From: Gammaproteobacteria bacterium
GTDB taxonomy: Bacteria; Pseudomonadota; Gammaproteobacteria; GRL18
Direction of reading: 5' to 3'
NCBI GenBank assembly: GCA_026994225.1
Contig: JALWRI010000113.1
Coordinates: forward strand, 1-64,000
Length of the DNA stretch: 64,000 nt
A program made the translations under genes and the position numbers. A model generated the notes under the pieces. It was not told where the DNA came from. It saw nothing but the letters and a program-made list of their open reading frames with translations, and ran no database searches. Below are positions 17,448 through 26,514 of this stretch, piece after piece; the first letter of the stretch is position 1, and the number at the start of each line of letters is the position of its first letter.

Positions 17448-18715
17448 AATATTTTAATACAAATAGCGGAGTTACGCTGATAATTATATAAGGCTTGTCG
17501 ACTCAGGGGTAACTGTTGGATCGTCGTTTGTTGGAAGCCACGTTCTAAAAACCAATGCGTGGTTTGAGTAGTAAGAATAAAAAGTTGCTCTATACCTTGT
17601 TGTTTCGCATTATTTTCAATCAGGTTTAACAATCGGGAAGCACGTCCGGCAGAACGGTAGCTTTTTTCTACGGCTAAACAAGCGAGTTCACCTAATTGTG
17701 TGCCTTTATCCGAGGTATAAGGATAAAGAGCAGCACAAGCAATAATAGCATGGTCACGTTCAATTAAATAGAAATATTCAATTTCCATTTCTAAATGTTC
17801 ACGAGAGCGTTTTACTAAAATACCTTGTTGTTCTAATGGACTGATTAATTCCAAAATACCGGCAACATCTTGAATAGTAGCTTTGCGAAGATGTTCAAAA
17901 GGATCGTCACTGATCAATGTGCCGATCCCGTCTCGGCTAAATAGTTCCATTAACAGGCTACCATCCATTTGCTCATTTAAAATATGGATACGGGGAACAT
18001 GGGCGTGTACTGCTTGGGTTATACAATCAATATAATGATGTTGAGATGATGGTAATTGCGCTTTAAATTGTTGTAATTTTGTCAAATTAATGGCTTGTGA
18101 ATGATGTAATACAGAACACTTATCATCTAATAAAAAGATCAATTTATCCGCTTGTAAGCTCATAGCGGTGCGTGTGGCTATTTCTGCTGCAGAGAGGATA
18201 AAAGTTTCTCCTGTTGAAGAATAACCCAAAGGAGGTAATAAGACTAAAGCATGATGTTGAAGGCTGTATAAAATGGCAGATTTATCAATAGAACGGACTT
18301 TACCTCGATATAGATAATCAATACCTTGATGTATACCATAGGGTTTAGAAGTAATAAAATTACCTGAAATAATACGTATCTTAGCATAAGGAGAAGGAGA
18401 ATTTGCCAAACTTAAGACTATTTTGGCTTCAATAGTAAGACGTGTTTGATTTATTTGGTTACTCAGTTGTAGTAATAAATCGCTATCAATAATGGTATGA
18501 TAAGGAGCGAGATGGTTTTCATAGACCAGCACAAGATGAATGCCCAAGCTATGTAGTAGAGCAATATCATGTAAAAATTGTATAGATGTTGTGTTATCTA
18601 GTAATTTATTAGAAAAATAGATAACAAAACATTTACCACGAAAGGTATTAATATAAGGGGTCGTACTACGAAACCAGTGTACAAATTGTGGGAATTGCTC
18701 AGTTGTTATCGGCAT
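17444..18715 (-). CDS. argA: N-acetylglutamate synthase
   Basis: ArgA makes N-acetylglutamate from acetyl-CoA and glutamate, the first step of arginine synthesis. The 423 residues comprise an amino-acid-kinase-like domain (about 1-280), which in this family binds arginine for feedback inhibition, and a C-terminal GNAT domain with GELACLAVEKSYRSAGRASRL as the acetyl-CoA binding region. ATG at 18715 is preferred over TTG three bases earlier. It is divergent from ilvD and overlaps dam at its end. argD and argF are 12 kb away. Confidence 0.92.
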   Translation of the reverse strand: MPITTEQFPQFVHWFRSTTPYINTFRGKCFVIYFSNKLLDNTTSIQFLHDIALLHSLGIHLVLVYENHLAPYHTIIDSDLLLQLSNQINQTRLTIEAKIVLSLANSPSPYAKIRIISGNFITSKPYGIHQGIDYLYRGKVRSIDKSAILYSLQHHALVLLPPLGYSSTGETFILSAAEIATRTAMSLQADKLIFLLDDKCSVLHHSQAINLTKLQQFKAQLPSSQHHYIDCITQAVHAHVPRIHILNEQMDGSLLMELFSRDGIGTLISDDPFEHLRKATIQDVAGILELISPLEQQGILVKRSREHLEMEIEYFYLIERDHAIIACAALYPYTSDKGTQLGELACLAVEKSYRSAGRASRLLNLIENNAKQQGIEQLFILTTQTTHWFLERGFQQTTIQQLPLSRQALYNYQRNSAICIKIL

Positions 18716-18785
18716 CAAAAAATACTACATGATAGAAGGTATTTTAGTATAGCAAATAATTGAAAATGATTGAAAGGGGTAAAAA

Positions 18786-20630
18786 ATGCCAGAGTATCGT
18801 TCAAAAACGACAACCGCCGGAAGAAATATGGCCGGAGCTAGAGCTTTATGGCGAGCTACCGGAATGAAAGGTGCAGATTTTGATAAGCCTATTATCGCTA
18901 TTGCTAATTCCTTTACTCAATTTGTGCCTGGGCATGTACATTTGCAGCATTTAGGGCAATTAGTTGCAAGAGAGATAGAGAAAGTGGGGGGGGTGGCAAA
19001 AGAGTTTAATACTATTGCTGTAGATGATGGTATTGCTATGGGACATGGAGGGATGCTATATAGTTTACCTTCACGAGAATTAATTGCTGATGCAGTAGAA
19101 TATATGGTGAATGCACATTGTGCTGATGCGTTAGTGTGTATTTCAAATTGTGATAAAATTACTCCTGGGATGTTACTTGCTGCAATGCGTTTGAATATTC
19201 CCACTATTTTTGTATCCGGTGGGCCGATGGAAGCGGGCAAGGTCATTATGAATAGCCAAGAAGTGCATCTGGATTTAGTTGATGCTATGGTTGCTGCGGT
19301 GGATAATAATGTGAGTGATGAAGATACCTTAACGATGGAACGTTCGGCATGTCCAACATGTGGATCTTGTTCGGGTATGTTTACCGCAAATTCCATGAAT
19401 TGCCTCACTGAAGCATTGGGTTTAGCATTACCGGGTAATGGATCATTATTAGCCACTCATGCAGATCGAAAAGCCTTATTTCTACAAGCTGGACGGCAAA
19501 TTGTAGAGATGGCAAAAAGTTATTATGAACAAGATGATGAACACGTTTTGCCTCGTACTATAGCGGGTTTTAAAGCATTTGAAAATGCGATGAGTGTAGA
19601 TATTGCTATGGGCGGATCAACCAATACTATTTTGCATTTACTCGCTGCTGCACAAGAAGGAGATGTCAATTTTTCTATGCAAGATATTGATCGTTTATCT
19701 CGAAAAGTCCCGCATTTGTCTAAAGTTGCCCCAAGTACTCAGCAATATCATATGGAAGATGTACATCGTGCTGGAGGGGTTATGGCTTTATTGGCAGAAT
19801 TAGATAGAGCAGGATTATTGCACACGGATATACCTACTGCATATAGTGATAGTTTAGCAAAAGCATTAAAAAAATGGGATATTAGAGATACGAGTGATCA
19901 AAGCGTGATAGATTTTTACCGTGCTGCGCCTGGTGGTGTCCCGACACAAGAAGCCTTTAGTCAGGAAAAACGTTGGGATACACTGGATTTGGATAGAAAA
20001 GCAGGGTGTATTCGAGATGTACAACATGCCTATAGTCCTGATGGTGGCTTAGCCGTATTGTATGGAAATCTAGCGCAAGACGGGTGTGTAGTAAAAACTG
20101 CAGGGGTTGCCGAAGAATGCTTGGTTTTTTCAGGGCCTGCTCGTATTTTTGAAAGCCAGGATACAGCGGTAGAAGCAATTTTAGCAGATCGTATAAAAGC
20201 TGGAGATGTTGTTATTATCCGTTATGAAGGGCCTAAGGGAGGGCCTGGAATGCAGGAAATGTTATACCCTACCAGTTATTTAAAATCTAAAGGATTGGGT
20301 AAACAGTGTGCTTTATTGACCGATGGACGTTTTTCTGGCGGCACATCTGGATTATCTATCGGACATATTTCACCCGAGGCTGCAGGAGGAGGAACGATAG
20401 CCTTAGTAGAAGAAGGTGATAGTATAGTGATCGATATTCCTGCTCGTAGTATTCGGTTAGATGTTAATGATACGATATTGCAACAGCGTCGGGAACAAAT
20501 GCTGGAAAAGGGAAAAAATGCCTGGCAACCACTGCAACGTGAACGGGTAGTGAGTAATGCGTTACGAGCTTATGCAGCAATGACAACATCAGCGGCATAC
20601 GGTGCTGTAAGAGATATTAAACAATTGTAA
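18786..20630 (+). CDS. ilvD: Dihydroxy-acid dehydratase
   Basis: An iron-sulfur enzyme of branched-chain amino acid synthesis that dehydrates 2,3-dihydroxy-3-methyl acids. The 614 residues fit the family (about 616). Cluster and signature segments are visible as [10 protein letters not shown] near residue 121 and [15 protein letters not shown] near residue 192, and the C-terminal part has [18 protein letters not shown]. Monocistronic, divergent from argA, and convergent with the SH3 gene, with a strong hairpin between them. No attenuator-like leader is seen. Confidence 0.96.
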   Translation: MPEYRSKTTTAGRNMAGARALWRATGMKGADFDKPIIAIANSFTQFVPGHVHLQHLGQLVAREIEKVGGVAKEFNTIAVDDGIAMGHGGMLYSLPSRELIADAVEYMVNAHCADALVCISNCDKITPGMLLAAMRLNIPTIFVSGGPMEAGKVIMNSQEVHLDLVDAMVAAVDNNVSDEDTLTMERSACPTCGSCSGMFTANSMNCLTEALGLALPGNGSLLATHADRKALFLQAGRQIVEMAKSYYEQDDEHVLPRTIAGFKAFENAMSVDIAMGGSTNTILHLLAAAQEGDVNFSMQDIDRLSRKVPHLSKVAPSTQQYHMEDVHRAGGVMALLAELDRAGLLHTDIPTAYSDSLAKALKKWDIRDTSDQSVIDFYRAAPGGVPTQEAFSQEKRWDTLDLDRKAGCIRDVQHAYSPDGGLAVLYGNLAQDGCVVKTAGVAEECLVFSGPARIFESQDTAVEAILADRIKAGDVVIIRYEGPKGGPGMQEMLYPTSYLKSKGLGKQCALLTDGRFSGGTSGLSIGHISPEAAGGGTIALVEEGDSIVIDIPARSIRLDVNDTILQQRREQMLEKGKNAWQPLQRERVVSNALRAYAAMTTSAAYGAVRDIKQL

Positions 20631-20692
20631 CTTTTATCTAAAATCTGTTAAAAAACTAATACATAAGAGCCATTGTTTTAGCTGTGGGAGGA

Positions 20693-20731
20693 TATAAACG
20701 CTCACCTCAACGTGGGTGAGGTGAGGTTATA
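20693..20731. terminator. Bidirectional hairpin between ilvD and the SH3-protein gene
   Basis: CTCACCTC (20701-20708) pairs perfectly with GAGGTGAG (20718-20725) around a 9-nt loop, and TATAA (20693-20697) with TTATA (20727-20731) forms an outer stem. It lies between convergent genes and includes the stop codon of the minus-strand gene. There is no long T run, so termination strength is uncertain. Confidence 0.5.
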
Positions 20732-21470
20732 AAGAACTCCAGGAGCTTTTCTTTTGTATCCGTAATCGAGGGGCAATAAATCCTATGATAAACCCACCTA
20801 ATAATACACCTGCACCAATTAAAAACCAGTTTTGATCGTGATTGTCTTGTAATAATTGATATTGCTGTTTGAGCAATGTCATTTTATTCTCATGGGTTAG
20901 TAAGGTTTTTCTTAATATATCGTTTTCTTTGGAAAGTTCAACTGAACGAGAACAGGTATTTCTCAAAGTTTGTAATTTATTTTGTAAACTATTATTACTA
21001 GAATTTAAATTTTGTTGATTTTCAGAAAGAGAGAGTTTTTCAGAAGACAGTTGTTGTAAAAAATCTTTTAATTTTTGATTTTCTGCATTCATTTTCTGTA
21101 GTTGTTGTTCTATTTGTTGTAGACGAACCCGTGCAACCGGTTGATGTGTTAAAAATCGGGTAAGTACCCAACCTATTTTGCCACTTTGGGTTTTTACTTT
21201 GCTATAACCTTCTTTATGGGTTTCTAAAAGAGTTAGCGTGGTACCTGTTTTTAACAATTTTACAATGCGAAATTGCGAACCAATACCTGCCCGCATATTA
21301 ATCACTTGCTCATCGTTTACATAGACCGTATCCGCTGCAAAGGTAATGGTGTTAAGCAGTAATACACAAAACAGCAATATATATTGTAAAAAAAAGTAGA
21401 CAACGTTTTTTTCTTTAGCAAGAGGATGGATAGTATATACCCCATAAGTGTGATGTGTAAATTTTCTCAC
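20727..21470 (-). CDS. SH3-domain protein with C-terminal membrane anchor (YgiM-like)
   Basis: A 247-residue protein that matches the layout of the TIGR04211/YgiM family. A signal-like segment ends near TITFAADTVYV, a bacterial SH3 domain follows (about 50-110, with VINMRAGIGSQFRIV and GWVLTRF), then a coiled coil (about 110-205), a single transmembrane helix near 215-235 and a basic tail. It should sit in the inner membrane with the SH3 part in the periplasm; the family's biochemical role is not established. The start is a GTG, and the hydrophobic stretch begins later than usual for a signal peptide. Confidence 0.78.
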   Translation of the reverse strand: MRKFTHHTYGVYTIHPLAKEKNVVYFFLQYILLFCVLLLNTITFAADTVYVNDEQVINMRAGIGSQFRIVKLLKTGTTLTLLETHKEGYSKVKTQSGKIGWVLTRFLTHQPVARVRLQQIEQQLQKMNAENQKLKDFLQQLSSEKLSLSENQQNLNSSNNSLQNKLQTLRNTCSRSVELSKENDILRKTLLTHENKMTLLKQQYQLLQDNHDQNWFLIGAGVLLGGFIIGFIAPRLRIQKKSSWSSL

Positions 21471-21521
21471 TTTAAATCTTCTCTATTGTTTTGATTGGTA
21501 TTAATTATCAATATCTGCCAT

Positions 21522-21541
21522 ATAGCAGATAGGATGTGTCA
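21522..21541. promoter_or_regulatory. 7-bp inverted repeat upstream of the SH3-protein gene
   Basis: TATCTGC (21522-21528) and GCAGATA (21535-21541) flank a 6-nt centre. The site is about 50 bp upstream of the GTG start of the minus-strand gene and 200 bp upstream of minC. It could be an operator in this 272-bp divergent region, which otherwise contains only AT-rich sequence. Confidence 0.28.
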
Positions 21542-21742
21542 ATACGGAAAACAGATCGTATTCTACCAAATAAACCAGCACAATCCTATTTTTTAAATAC
21601 CATTTATTATATAGCAATATACTATTTTATTAATGTTTGTATTTGTTTCTATTTTTACTTGCAGGTGAGTATAGTCAGGTTATAATAAGCAATCCAAATT
21701 GTAATAAATGTTTTCTTTTTTTTATAATTATAATATTGACTG

Positions 21743-22489
21743 ATGATAAACGATAAAAATTCCGGATTTCAACTAAAGGGTAATAATTTTTCATTATCCG
21801 TATTTCAGCTTTTTAGTTCTGATTTACAGTATATAGCAGAACAGTTAGAAGAAAAAGTAGCTTTAGCGCCGGGTTTTTTTGATCACACACCCGTTGTGAT
21901 AGATTTGCAATTATTAGATAACACAGTGCAGCTTGATTTATCCGAGTTATTGACGATTATGCGCCGTTTTTCTTTATTACCTATTGGGATACAAGGGTTA
22001 CCAGAAGCTCAAAAAGAGCTTGTCTTGGCACTAGGCTTAGCTAGTTTGAATAGTGTTAAAGATATGCGTCAGAGCGATAAAAGCGAGAAAGAAGATAGCT
22101 TAGAGAAAAAAGAACAACAAAAGGATAATAGTCGTGCATCCTCACAGTTGGTGGCAGCAGAAAGTAAGGTTATTGATTATACCGTACGGTCAGGGCAACA
22201 AGTGTATGCACCACATGGTGATCTCATTATCACCGCATCAGTAAGCCCAGGGGCAGAGATACTAGCAACGGGTAATATTCATGTCTATGGAAGTTTACGG
22301 GGTAGAGCTTTAGCAGGGGTTAATGGACAATCTAAAGCGTGTATTTATTGTCAAAGTTTGGAAGCTGAATTGGTATCTATTACAGGACGCTATTTATTAA
22401 ATGAAGATTTACCGGATAAAATGTTAAAACAGCCATGTTTTGTACGATTAGAAAATGACAAATTAGTTATTAATGAGTTATTTAAGTAA
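21743..22489 (+). CDS. minC: Septum site-determining protein MinC
   Basis: MinC inhibits FtsZ ring formation away from mid-cell. The 248 residues have an N-terminal FtsZ-antagonist domain (about 1-105), a charged linker rich in Lys/Glu/Gln/Ser (about 110-140), and a C-terminal beta-helix domain that binds MinD, recognisable by GQQVYAPHGDLIITASVSPG and GNIHVYGSLRGRALAG. It opens a minCDE operon. Confidence 0.94.
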   Translation: MINDKNSGFQLKGNNFSLSVFQLFSSDLQYIAEQLEEKVALAPGFFDHTPVVIDLQLLDNTVQLDLSELLTIMRRFSLLPIGIQGLPEAQKELVLALGLASLNSVKDMRQSDKSEKEDSLEKKEQQKDNSRASSQLVAAESKVIDYTVRSGQQVYAPHGDLIITASVSPGAEILATGNIHVYGSLRGRALAGVNGQSKACIYCQSLEAELVSITGRYLLNEDLPDKMLKQPCFVRLENDKLVINELFK

Positions 22490-22538
22490 ATAATTTCGGG
22501 TAGAAAATAACAATATTGGAAGGGATGAAAAAGATATA

Positions 22539-23351
22539 ATGGCGCAGATTATTGTAGTAACTTCTGGTAAAGGTGGTGTAGGTAAAACAACTACAAGTGC
22601 GGCTTTTGGTACAGGTTTAGCACTAAGAGGTTTTAAAACTGTTATTATTGATTTTGATATTGGGTTGCGTAATTTAGATTTAATTATGGGTTGTGAACGG
22701 CGGGTAGTTTATGATTTTGTCAATGTTATAAATAATGAAGCGAGTTTAAATCAAGTACTGATTAAAGATAAACGTGTTGATAATTTGTATATTTTACCCG
22801 CATCACAAACACGGGATAAAAATGCTTTAAAGAAAGAAGCGGTAGGTAGAATTTTACAAGAATTGATCAATGACTTTAATTTTGATTATATTCTTTGTGA
22901 TTCACCGGCAGGCATAGAAATGGGAGCAATGATGGCAATGTATTATGCAGACGTTGCTTTGATTATCACCAATCCAGAAGTGTCATCAGTACGGGATTCA
23001 GATAGGATACTTGGCATATTAGATAGCAAGTGTAAGAAAGTTGAGGAGGGAAGTGGGCGTATTATTCAGCATTTATTGGTAACACGTTATATACCGAGCC
23101 GTGTTAATACAGGGGATATGTTAGGCGTTGAAGATATTAAAGATATCTTGGCAATTCCACTGTTAGGTGTAATACCTGAATCCAAAGCAGTGTTAGAAGC
23201 CTCAAATAAGGGTATTCCGGTAACGCTAGAGGCTTCGAGCGATGCAGCAGAAGCCTATTTAGATGCAGTGGCACGCTTTATGGGGGAAGATGTGGAACAT
23301 CGTTTTCTGGAAGAGAAAAAAGGATTTTGGAAACGATTGATTGGAGGCTGA
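22539..23351 (+). CDS. minD: Septum site-determining ATPase MinD
   Basis: This 270-residue membrane-cycling ATPase recruits MinC and oscillates with MinE. It begins with the deviant Walker A SGKGGVGKTTT, has the DFDIGLRNLD switch, and ends in an amphipathic membrane-targeting helix (EEKKGFWKRLIGG). The start follows GGAAGG at a workable distance. minE begins one base after its stop. Confidence 0.97.
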   Translation: MAQIIVVTSGKGGVGKTTTSAAFGTGLALRGFKTVIIDFDIGLRNLDLIMGCERRVVYDFVNVINNEASLNQVLIKDKRVDNLYILPASQTRDKNALKKEAVGRILQELINDFNFDYILCDSPAGIEMGAMMAMYYADVALIITNPEVSSVRDSDRILGILDSKCKKVEEGSGRIIQHLLVTRYIPSRVNTGDMLGVEDIKDILAIPLLGVIPESKAVLEASNKGIPVTLEASSDAAEAYLDAVARFMGEDVEHRFLEEKKGFWKRLIGG

Positions 23352-23352
23352 A

Positions 23353-23622
23353 ATGATGGGGATTTTAGATTATTTCCGCCCAAAGGTAACGCCGGCATCT
23401 ATTGCAAAAGAGCGTTTACAAATTATTGTAGCGCATGAGCGGAAAGAAAGAGGGAAAGCTGCGGAATATTTACCATCTTTAAAAGAAGATATATTAAAAG
23501 TCATTCGTAAATATGTAGAAATTGCACCTGAGCAGGTAAAAGTACAAGTTGATACACATGATAAAAATTGTACCATTTTGGAGCTGGATATTGAGCTTCC
23601 TGTTGCCAACAGTAAAAAATAG
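23353..23622 (+). CDS. minE: Cell division topological specificity factor MinE
   Basis: An 89-residue protein with MGILDYFRP as the membrane-binding N-terminus and ASIAKERLQIIVAHERKER as the conserved MinD-contact segment. MinE stimulates MinD ATPase and drives pole-to-pole oscillation. Two adjacent ATGs (23353, 23356) are possible; GGAGG at 23343-23347 serves both. The length matches the usual 88 residues. Confidence 0.95.
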   Translation: MMGILDYFRPKVTPASIAKERLQIIVAHERKERGKAAEYLPSLKEDILKVIRKYVEIAPEQVKVQVDTHDKNCTILELDIELPVANSKK

Positions 23623-23720
23623 TATTGGATGTAGATTATCAGGTAATAGATAAATATCTTTGCTCTTGATTTTTGTGTCTTTGGCAGCAAATATAAACGG
23701 TTTATAACTGGTTGATTATC

Positions 23721-25208
23721 ATGGAAATCCTATTAGAGCAATTGCATTTACATTGGCAAACATTCATTAATTTTTTTATTTTTGATATGAGTCGCCTGGA
23801 TGATCCTAATATGATTATCCGTCTTATATTGCAAATTTTCTTGTTATTATGTGCTGCCTTTTTTGCAGGATCTGAAACTGCCCTTTTTTCATTATCTCGT
23901 TTAGATTTACAAAAACTCAGAAAAGAACGTAATCAGTGTTCTGAAGCATTGCATGAGTTACTCGATCAACCTCGTCGCTTAATTATCTCTATTTTATCAG
24001 GCAATGAATTAGTAAATATTGCGGCAACAGCCAATATGACGGGTATTTTAGTGACGTTATATGGTACAGAAAAAGCAGGTTGGATCAGTACATTAATTAT
24101 GGTGCCACTGATTTTATTATTTGGTGAAGTGACACCAAAAACAATGGCGGTATCTAATCCTGTCAGGATAGGAACATTAGTTGCTTCTCCTATGCATTGG
24201 TGGATACGTTTTGTTGCCCCTTTGCGTTGGTTTATTCGTGGTATTGCCGACAGAGTAACCACATTTTTAGTTGGGGAGGAAAAAGCGGCTGAAAATATTT
24301 TACAAATTGATGAATTTCGATCTTTAGTGGAAGAAGTATCTAAAGAAGGAGAACTCAATGCCACAGAAAGGGCATTAATTTATAATTTGCTAGAAGCCGG
24401 TGATACTGAAGTTGTTGAAATTATGGTACCACGCACCCGAACGGTTTTTATAGATGTCCAAATGCGAGTCCCTGAAATGGTAGAAGTATTTCGCCATTAT
24501 AAGCATCCTCGTGTACCAGTGTATCATGGTCAACGAGATAATTTAGTCGGTTTTCTCCATGCAGAAACTATTTTAGGGTTAGTATTAGATAAAGTCGATT
24601 TAAGTAGCCTAGAGCCACATGATATATTACATCCTCCCATTGTAGTACCACTAACTAAAAAAGTAGATGAAATGTTTGATTTTTTTCAGTCTAATAATGC
24701 TCGGGCAGCAGTAGTGCTGAATGAGTTTGGAGGAGTAGAAGGCTTTGTTACTATCAAAGATGTGTTAACGTTTATTTTTGGTCAAATTTCAGGTGGAGTA
24801 CGAGGGGAAAATTTATATCAAGAACGGGATGATAATATTTATGAAGTGATGGGCGATATGACACTCAATGATTTTAACAATTTAACGCATTTTGGTATAG
24901 AAGATCCACGTATGACCACTATTGGTGGGGTGGCTTTTCGCCATTTGGATAAATTACCACAGGTTAATGAACAGGTGGTAGTAGAAGATATTATTATGAC
25001 GGTATTAGAAATGGATGGGCATAGAATTTCCCGTTTACGAGTAGTTAAGGGGATAACACACGCCGATAATGTTGATGAAGAAATAAAGGAAGAAATCATT
25101 GAAGCAATTACCGGTAAAACAGAATTAGAAAAAGAGAAGGAAGATTTAAGTATTTTAGAACAGCCTAAAGATGTTAGTATGTTGGAAAAAAAAGGAGATA
25201 GAGGATAA
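23721..25208 (+). CDS. CNNM/CorC-family membrane protein (hemolysin-type DUF21-CBS-CorC_HlyC)
   Basis: A 495-residue inner-membrane protein. A DUF21/CNNM domain with several transmembrane helices and FFAGSETALFSLSRLDLQKL occupies about residues 30-200. Two CBS domains follow (about 225-345, with IMVPRTRTVFIDV and VVLNEFGGVEGFVTIKDV), and a CorC_HlyC transporter-associated domain (about 365-450) ends before a charged tail. Relatives are linked to magnesium/cobalt efflux or to gliding-type functions; the substrate here is unknown. ATG at 23721 is preferred to an upstream TTG. Its stop abuts the start of a paralogue, giving a tandem pair. Confidence 0.85.
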   Translation: MEILLEQLHLHWQTFINFFIFDMSRLDDPNMIIRLILQIFLLLCAAFFAGSETALFSLSRLDLQKLRKERNQCSEALHELLDQPRRLIISILSGNELVNIAATANMTGILVTLYGTEKAGWISTLIMVPLILLFGEVTPKTMAVSNPVRIGTLVASPMHWWIRFVAPLRWFIRGIADRVTTFLVGEEKAAENILQIDEFRSLVEEVSKEGELNATERALIYNLLEAGDTEVVEIMVPRTRTVFIDVQMRVPEMVEVFRHYKHPRVPVYHGQRDNLVGFLHAETILGLVLDKVDLSSLEPHDILHPPIVVPLTKKVDEMFDFFQSNNARAAVVLNEFGGVEGFVTIKDVLTFIFGQISGGVRGENLYQERDDNIYEVMGDMTLNDFNNLTHFGIEDPRMTTIGGVAFRHLDKLPQVNEQVVVEDIIMTVLEMDGHRISRLRVVKGITHADNVDEEIKEEIIEAITGKTELEKEKEDLSILEQPKDVSMLEKKGDRG

Positions 25209-26489
25209 ATGGACGTTATATTTTTTCTTTTTATTATGCTCTTTTTATTATTATTGAAAGGTTTTTTTTCTGGTTCTGAGATTGCAATGGTCAATTCAGA
25301 TAAGTTGAAAATCCATCATAAAGCCAAGCAAGGACATAAAGGGGCAGAGATGATATTGCAGGTTTTTAAAGCACCAGATGTCTTATTAGGTACTACTTTA
25401 ATGGGTACGAGTACCTCTACAGTGATTGTAACAACGATTGGTACGATGTTATTTATGCGCTATTTTGGTGAGCATGGGGAATTTTTGGCATTTGTATTTT
25501 TAACCCCTATTTTATTAATTTTTGGGGAAATTGTGCCAAAGAGTGTTTATCAACAAAAATCGGATTTGATTGCTCCAATTGTTGTCTATCCCTTACGTTT
25601 TTTTTCTATTTTATTTTTTCCTTTGATTTTTATTTTTTCACGCTTTGCTCGCTTAATGACTCGTCTCTTTGGGGGCGGAAAAATAGAACAAAATGTTTTT
25701 ATTACCCGTGAGCAAGTACGGATGGTCGTAGAAATGGCAGAACGGGGGGCAAATGTTGATGATTTCGATAGGACTCGTATAAAACGGGTCATTCGTTTTG
25801 CTGATACGACGGTAGGAGAAGCAATGATCCCGGTAGCAGAAATTATTGCTGTAGATTGTAAACATACCACACCAGAAGTGATTAATGTAGTACGTAGAAA
25901 AGGCTATAACCGTTTGCCTGTATATAAAAATAATATTAGTAATATTATTGGTATTGTTACCTTAACTACGTGGGACTTAATGGAAGATGATTTACCAGAA
26001 AAACCCTTGGAAAGTCTCATTCAATCAGCATATTACGTATCCCCTTATCAAACTATTGATCAGTTATTACCAATATTAAAAAAACGGGATGATCATATGG
26101 CGATAGTGGTGGATGAATTTGGTTCAGCAGTAGGCATGATTACCATTGAAGATATTTTAGAAGAAGTCGTTGGGGAAATTGATGTAGGTTATGATTTTGA
26201 TGAATATCTACCTAAACGTAAACGTATTTTTGAAATGTTAGCTGAAGATGTTTATTTGATGGATGCTCGTTTACCTATATCTGAAGCGAATGAAATTCTT
26301 GGCACTAATATTTCTGCTGTAGAGTTTCATACGATTGGAGGGTTAGTGATGGCACGTTTAAAACATATCCCAAAAGAAGGGGAGCATATTACTGAATCAG
26401 GATACCGTTTTACTGTAGTAGAGGCAACAGAGCGTGCTACAGTAAAATTAAAAGTGGAAGAAGATAATGTGATTATTGATGAAAATTAA
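25209..26489 (+). CDS. Second CNNM/CorC-family membrane protein, tandem paralogue
   Basis: A 426-residue protein with the same plan as its upstream neighbour: CNNM membrane domain with FFSGSEIAMVNSDKLKI near residue 20, two CBS domains (EAMIPVAEIIAVDC, IVVDEFGSAVGMITIEDIL) and a CorC_HlyC domain at the C-terminus. ATG follows directly after the TAA of the first gene, with GGAGATAGAGG upstream, so translation is coupled. The two proteins diverge strongly, so duplication is old; a hetero-oligomeric transporter is plausible but unproven. Confidence 0.85.
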   Translation: MDVIFFLFIMLFLLLLKGFFSGSEIAMVNSDKLKIHHKAKQGHKGAEMILQVFKAPDVLLGTTLMGTSTSTVIVTTIGTMLFMRYFGEHGEFLAFVFLTPILLIFGEIVPKSVYQQKSDLIAPIVVYPLRFFSILFFPLIFIFSRFARLMTRLFGGGKIEQNVFITREQVRMVVEMAERGANVDDFDRTRIKRVIRFADTTVGEAMIPVAEIIAVDCKHTTPEVINVVRRKGYNRLPVYKNNISNIIGIVTLTTWDLMEDDLPEKPLESLIQSAYYVSPYQTIDQLLPILKKRDDHMAIVVDEFGSAVGMITIEDILEEVVGEIDVGYDFDEYLPKRKRIFEMLAEDVYLMDARLPISEANEILGTNISAVEFHTIGGLVMARLKHIPKEGEHITESGYRFTVVEATERATVKLKVEEDNVIIDEN

Positions 26490-26514
26490 TATGCTGAAGT
26501 TGAAGGAGTATCTA

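Noticed and set aside
18917-19456. A 179-codon minus-strand reading frame inside ilvD
   Set aside because: It lies wholly within ilvD, shows no domain and arises from codon composition of the real gene.
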